A stretch of DNA of 64,000 bases from Bacillota bacterium (GTDB lineage Bacteria > Bacillota > SHA-98 > UBA4971): contig JACIXY010000001.1 of the NCBI GenBank assembly GCA_014360195.1, positions 312,989 to 376,988 of the forward strand, read 5' to 3'. Shown here piece after piece: positions 63,870 to 64,000 of the stretch. The notes under the pieces were generated by a model. It saw nothing but the letters and a program-made list of their open reading frames with translations. It was not told the origin of the DNA and did no database searches. Position 1 is the first letter of the stretch. Each line of letters begins with the position of its first letter. Both the position numbers and the translations under genes were made by a program.

Positions 63870-64000
63870 GTGGACATAATCGGCAAGAGGCGCATGTTCC
63901 TTGCCATATCAGGGATACTCGTGGCTATCGGGATCATCGCGCTCCTCACGCGCGGCCTGAACCTCGGGGTTGACTTCACCGGCGGGTCGCTCCTCAGGCT
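63870..64000 (+). CDS. secF: Protein translocase subunit SecF, 3' end beyond window
   Basis: The first 43 residues read MDIIGKRRMFLAISGILVAIG...NLGVDFTGGSLLR, with the first membrane span and the SecF D1 motif GVDFTGGS. GTG 63870 follows AAGGAGGTTGAAACC, a near-perfect ribosome-binding site. It is separate from secD rather than fused as in B. subtilis. The gene runs off the window. Confidence 0.93.
   Translation, partial: MDIIGKRRMFLAISGILVAIGIIALLTRGLNLGVDFTGGSLLR

Overview
The window is G+C-rich DNA with almost every gene on the + strand. It reads as chromosome from an endospore-forming member of the Bacillota (Firmicutes). The sporulation genes are spoIVFA/spoIVFB, gpr, spoIIP, yqfC and yqfD, plus a stand-alone YabG N-terminal domain. 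The gene order follows the Bacillus subtilis blocks mreBCD-min-spoIVF-rng-rplU-rpmA-obg-nadD-rsfS, comEA-comEC-holA-rpsT-gpr-spoIIP-hrcA-grpE-dnaK-dnaJ-rsmE-mtaB-rpsU-nfeD-floA-yqfC-yqfD-phoH-yqfF-ybeY-dgkA-cdd, and queA-tgt-yajC-secDF. An archaeal-type (Group III) chaperonin in the dnaK operon suggests an anaerobic, possibly thermophilic lineage of the Desulfotomaculum/Carboxydothermus/Symbiobacterium type. I cannot name the genus.

Layout. 1-8.4 kb: cell shape and division (radC end, mreBCD, PBP2, minCDE, rodA). 8.6-10.5 kb: SpoIVFA/SpoIVFB membrane protease pair. 10.7-15.1 kb: radical-SAM protein, its DUF2344 partner and RNase G. 15.3-19.4 kb: L21, L27, Obg, NadD, an RRM protein behind a long terminated leader, and RsfS. 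19.4-23 kb: tRNA-Ala and competence genes comEA/comEC. 23.3-28.7 kb: a sugar-type ABC importer without an ATPase, with an exported PHP-domain hydrolase inserted. 29-34.3 kb: holA, rpsT (minus strand), gpr, spoIIP. 34.5-43.9 kb: CIRCE-controlled heat-shock operon hrcA-Group III chaperonin-grpE-dnaK-dnaJ followed by rsmE-mtaB-HIT. 44-53.4 kb: rpsU, nfeD, floA, yqfCD, phoH, c-di-AMP phosphodiesterase, ybeY, dgkA. 53.6-60.5 kb: NlpC/P60 hydrolase (minus strand), two DUF881 proteins, cdd, queA, tgt, yajC. 60.7-64 kb: two small minus-strand genes, an HD hydrolase and secD/secF (cut by the window end).

The most distinctive feature is not a gene. At least twelve intergenic spots carry the same modular, palindromic element of about 126 bp (short core) or 190-200 bp (long core). 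Its ends are inverted repeats, best preserved as CTAAGTGAGGGTGCG / CGCACCCTCACTTAG, apparently set between TA dinucleotides like a Tc1/IS630-type MITE. In five places the stop codon of the upstream gene lies inside the element's left end. Cores and arms are shuffled between copies, and one core is inverted relative to its arms.

Regulatory sites are clear in several places: a perfect CIRCE operator with its promoter before hrcA, near-consensus vegetative promoters before the tRNA, the RRM leader, rpsU and secD, and weaker sigma-E-like promoters before spoIVFA and yqfC. Compared with B. subtilis, prp, lepA, hemW, prmA and era are absent from their usual places.
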